The position numbers and the translations under genes were made by a program. A DNA stretch of 35,035 bases from Actinomycetes bacterium (GTDB lineage: Bacteria > Actinomycetota > Actinomycetes > Propionibacteriales > Propionibacteriaceae): the NCBI GenBank assembly GCA_023458095.1, contig JAEXAS010000012.1, positions 1 to 35,035 of the forward strand, given 5' to 3'. This document shows, piece by piece, positions 32,671 to 35,035 of the stretch (the first letter of the stretch is position 1; every line of letters starts with the position of its first letter). The notes under the pieces are model-generated. The model worked only from the letters and a program-made list of their open reading frames with translations. It ran no database searches and was not told the origin of the DNA.

Positions 32671-34167
32671 TCACGCCATCTCGACCTGGACGCTGTGTTC
32701 GCGTCCACCCAGCGACACCCGGTAGGTGATCGGGCCCCGCACGGCGTTGGCCGATCCGCTGGCAGCCGCAGCCTCCGCAGCCAACTGTTCGGCGGTCTTG
32801 CCGACATTCTTTGGGCCCTCGTCGCGGGTGCCGAAGAAGCCGGGAGCCACCCCGGGGAACATCGCGTAGGTGAGCACATCCTCGTCGGTTCCGTTGAAGC
32901 CGGGCTGCTCGGCCGCCTCGGCGGCCAGCTTGTCCCACTCCGGTTCCAGGAGGTCGGCCGGACGCCGAGTGATCGGCTCCTTCTTGGCCTGCGCCTTGGC
33001 GATCTCGACGACCTCAGGATTGCGTTCGCCCATGCACTCGCCGTAGTAGCCCAGCATGAGGTCGGCGAACTCGCCGGTCATCACCTTGTACTTGCCCATC
33101 AGGACGTTGAACACCGCCTGAGTGCCCACGATCTGGCTGGAGGGAGTGACCAGCGGCGGATGCCCGGCGTCGGCCTTGACCAGCGGCACCTCGTCCATGA
33201 CCTCTTTGATGCGGTCGCCGGCACCTTGAGCCTTCAGTTGGCTCTCCATGTTCGACAACATGCCGCCGGGGATCTGAGAGCTGAAGATGTCGGTATCGAC
33301 CAGGGTGGCCGATTCGAAGGCGGCGTACTTAGGACGGATCTTGGCGAAGTGATCGCGGATCGCGATCAGGCGATCGGCGTCCAATTCGGTGGTGTACTCG
33401 GTGCCTTCGAGCATCGCCACCAGCGACTCGGTCGGGTTGTGGCCCGGCCCCAGGCTCATCGAACTGATCGCGGTGTCGACCACATCGGCACCGGCCTCGA
33501 TGGCCTTCATCAACGTCACCAACGTGACGCCGGTGGTGGAGTGGCAGTGGACGTTGATCTGGACATCCTCGCCGTAGGTCTCCTTGATGCCGCGGATGAT
33601 GTCGTAGGCCGGCTGCGGCTGCAGCAGTGCAGCCATGTCCTTCAGGGCCAGCGACTCAGCCCCCATGTCCAGCAACTGCCCGGCGAGCTTCACATAGCCC
33701 TCCACGGTGTGCAGCGGGGAGATGGTGTAGCAGATGGTGCCTTGGGCATGTTTGCCGGTCTTCTTCACCGCGGCCATGGCCTGGGCCATGTTGCGCGGAT
33801 CGTTGAGGGCGTCGAAAACGCGGAAGACATCCATGCCGTTCTCGGCGGACTTTTCCACGAAACGCTCGACCACGCCGTCTTCATAGTGGCGGTAGCCCAG
33901 CAGATTCTGACCACGAAGCAGCATCTGCAGCTTGGAGTTGGGCATCAACTCCCGGAAGGTACGCAGTCGCTGCCAGGGGTCCTCGTTGAGGAAACGGATG
34001 CAAGCGTCGTAGGTTGCTCCGCCCCAGCACTCAACGCTCCAGTACCCGGCGGCGTCGATGTCGGCACAGGCATCAACCATGTCCTCCATAGCCATCCGAG
34101 TGGCCATCAGGGACTGGTGGGCGTCACGCAGGGCGAGCTCGGTCACCCCAATTTTTCGCTGACTCAT
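32671..34167 (-). CDS. Transcarboxylase 5S subunit (pyruvate carboxyltransferase)
   Basis: The protein has 498 residues from ATG at 34167. It passes CO2 from carboxybiotin to pyruvate to make oxaloacetate, the second half-reaction of the Wood-Werkman cycle. It is a TIM barrel like pyruvate carboxylase and oxaloacetate decarboxylase alpha. Metal ligands are Asp15 in ALRDAHQSL, the carbamylated Lys176 in LALKDMA, and His207/His209 in VHCHSTTG. Each sits 8 residues earlier than the published P. shermanii numbering that I recall (23, 184, 215, 217), so the N-terminus is slightly shorter. The C-terminal part includes PGVAPGFF and a funnel helix. It is the first gene of the 5S-12S-small-1.3S operon. 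An alternative upstream start would cross the hairpin at 34168-34184. Confidence 0.95.
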   Translation of the reverse strand: MSQRKIGVTELALRDAHQSLMATRMAMEDMVDACADIDAAGYWSVECWGGATYDACIRFLNEDPWQRLRTFRELMPNSKLQMLLRGQNLLGYRHYEDGVVERFVEKSAENGMDVFRVFDALNDPRNMAQAMAAVKKTGKHAQGTICYTISPLHTVEGYVKLAGQLLDMGAESLALKDMAALLQPQPAYDIIRGIKETYGEDVQINVHCHSTTGVTLVTLMKAIEAGADVVDTAISSMSLGPGHNPTESLVAMLEGTEYTTELDADRLIAIRDHFAKIRPKYAAFESATLVDTDIFSSQIPGGMLSNMESQLKAQGAGDRIKEVMDEVPLVKADAGHPPLVTPSSQIVGTQAVFNVLMGKYKVMTGEFADLMLGYYGECMGERNPEVVEIAKAQAKKEPITRRPADLLEPEWDKLAAEAAEQPGFNGTDEDVLTYAMFPGVAPGFFGTRDEGPKNVGKTAEQLAAEAAAASGSANAVRGPITYRVSLGGREHSVQVEMA

Positions 34168-34184
34168 GGTGCCATCCTGGCACC
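34168..34184 (-). promoter_or_regulatory. Ribosome-site hairpin at the head of the transcarboxylase operon
   Basis: Read on the minus strand, a perfect 7-bp stem GGTGCCA/TGGCACC with the loop GGA abuts the ATG of the 5S gene. The only good Shine-Dalgarno (AGGA, 34175-34178) spans the loop and stem edge. Folding would place the ribosome site in a tight loop, so it may limit translation until opened. Confidence 0.6.
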
Positions 34185-34248
34185 TGATCGACTTTGTCCT
34201 CCCTTTTTCCACGAAGTTGCAACAACATGAGATCGTCGGTCCGCAGTG

Positions 34249-34264
34249 TGAACAAAAGCGTTCA
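34249..34264. promoter_or_regulatory. Inverted repeat upstream of the transcarboxylase operon
   Basis: TGAAC (34249-34253) and GTTCA (34260-34264) flank six A-rich bases, 82 bp before the 5S start. It could be an operator in the promoter region; the -35/-10 boxes are not clear enough to call. Confidence 0.4.
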
Positions 34265-34286
34265 ATGCAGGCACCTGCGCGTGGCG

Positions 34287-35035
34287 TTATGGGGTCGCTG
34301 AAGGCAGCGGCGCCGGGGTCTGCGGAGCCGGGGTGTCCGACCCGACGACCACCGCCACCGTCACTCCTCGCAGCAGCCGCGCGCCCGCCGCAGGCTGGCT
34401 CCCTCCGACCAGCGAGGCCGGATCCTCCCCGTTCGTGGCCACCACGAAACCGGCCGACTCCAGGACTGCCTGAGCCGCGATCACGGTCATTCCGGTGACC
34501 ACCGGCACCCGGTTGTAGCCCGAGGCGACGGTCACCTCGACGGTGTCCCCCACCGCGCGCAGCGTCCCGGACTTCGGCGATTGCGCCAACACCTGCCCAG
34601 CCGGCTCTGCGGAGTCCCGGGAGCGGACGCGTCCCAGGTCCAGTCCGGCGCCGGCAAGGGCCGCCCGGGCGGCGGCCAGGTCGCCGAACAAAGCCGGGAC
34701 GCGAACCTGGTCGGGGCTGGGTGCCGGCGTGTCCGGCGACGGCTGAGCCGCGACGGTCGGCGAGGCCGACGGTGCCGCACTGGTTCCCGCGGCGAGCGGG
34801 ACGGCCAGCGACCCCGCACCGGCCATACCCACCCCGATCCAGACCACCACGGCGACCGCCAAGGCCCCCAGCAGCACCGGTGCGATCACTCGAGTCAGGC
34901 CCCCGCCGACATCTGTCTGCGAGCCGCGCGGCGGCAGCGAAGCCGTCAGGTTCCCCTGCCGAGGCACACTGCCGTCGTCTGTTGCGCTCTGCGCCCAGCC
35001 GGTCTCCATCACGCGGGTCGGGCCGCTGCCAACCG
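34287..35035 (-). CDS. PASTA-domain membrane protein, probable Ser/Thr kinase C-terminal part (cut by window edge)
   Basis: The frame is open from the window edge to the stop at 34287, giving about 249 residues. From the edge come a Gly/Ser/Thr-rich juxtamembrane stretch with PTRVMETGW, then one transmembrane helix (VIAPVLLGALAVAVVVWIGVG). After a Pro/Ser/Ala linker (TSAAPSASPTVAAQPSPDTP) there are two PASTA domains: VRVPALFGDLAAARAALAGAGL onward and VPVVTGMTVIAAQAVLESAGF onward, given by their openings. A short Pro-rich tail ends it. Such an order is that of PknB-type kinases, which bind peptidoglycan or lipid II outside the cell, with the kinase domain expected beyond base 35035. The kinase part is inferred, since no kinase motif lies in the window. 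ATG 35009 is unlikely to be the true start. Confidence 0.78.
   Translation of the reverse strand, partial: VGSGPTRVMETGWAQSATDDGSVPRQGNLTASLPPRGSQTDVGGGLTRVIAPVLLGALAVAVVVWIGVGMAGAGSLAVPLAAGTSAAPSASPTVAAQPSPDTPAPSPDQVRVPALFGDLAAARAALAGAGLDLGRVRSRDSAEPAGQVLAQSPKSGTLRAVGDTVEVTVASGYNRVPVVTGMTVIAAQAVLESAGFVVATNGEDPASLVGGSQPAAGARLLRGVTVAVVVGSDTPAPQTPAPLPSATP

Noticed and set aside
31518..34230. Long plus-strand frames (403 and 664 codons) opposite the transcarboxylase genes
   Set aside because: They mirror the 12S and 5S genes, which have complete catalytic motifs; translations are compositionally typical of antisense frames.

Overview
The window is high-GC bacterial chromosome from the Actinomycetota, most likely the family Propionibacteriaceae. 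The best evidence is a complete transcarboxylase (methylmalonyl-CoA carboxyltransferase) operon at 30469-34167, the signature enzyme of propionic-acid fermentation. CarD, SenX3-RegX3, a DUF4032 protein and many GTG starts fit this. No rRNA, tRNA, transposase, phage or cas gene was seen. Apart from two families of short dispersed repeats it is mostly housekeeping DNA, not an island.

Layout. 1-1604 (minus): the start of a formate-hydrogenlyase-like Fe-S subunit cut by the window edge, its ArsR-type regulator with a perfect palindromic operator candidate, and a DedA membrane protein. 1749-4651 (plus): a sugar-ABC ATPase, a DUF4032 kinase-like protein and an overlapping small GntR regulator. 4708-8159 (plus): cysS and rlmB, then two related small membrane proteins. 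8469-13745: a PfpI-like protein (minus), a large secreted metallophosphatase (plus) and a long-form serine hydroxymethyltransferase (plus). 13987-18666: a DUF2207 membrane protein (minus), a membrane-anchored zinc peptidase (plus), then carD-ispD-ispF (minus), which joins transcription control to isoprenoid precursor synthesis. 18942-22772 (minus): a fructose operon of regulator, 1-phosphofructokinase and IIABC permease, with a promoter/operator candidate. 23122-26803: a divergent PRPP synthetase paralogue and the phosphate-sensing pair RegX3/SenX3, divergent from phoU across a putative Pho-box array. 26882-34167 (minus): gpmA, a GH15 glucoamylase/trehalase overlapping rpiB, and the transcarboxylase operon. 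34287-35035 (minus): the C-terminal part of a PASTA protein, probably a Ser/Thr kinase, cut by the window edge.

Carbon flow links many genes: fructose uptake and phosphorylation, phosphoglycerate mutase, pentose phosphates (rpiB, prs), alpha-glucan or trehalose hydrolysis, one-carbon supply (glyA), and propionate formation by transcarboxylase. Phosphate scavenging is suggested by SenX3-RegX3-PhoU and possibly the secreted phosphatase.

The most unusual features are two REP-like repeat families. Family A has the core CTTCGACARGCTCAG. Family B is a 40-bp unit running from GGTTTCGAGAC to CAACCAACCG. They fill several intergenic gaps, form an exact 56-bp-period array at 27819-28026, and family A lies in frame inside cysS, adding about 65 residues to an essential tRNA synthetase. 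Other points worth following are the back-to-back Pho-box arrays, a Shine-Dalgarno sequence in the loop of a perfect hairpin at the head of the transcarboxylase operon, an uncharacterised 83-residue protein inside that operon, and a large unexplained hairpin at 9229-9284.
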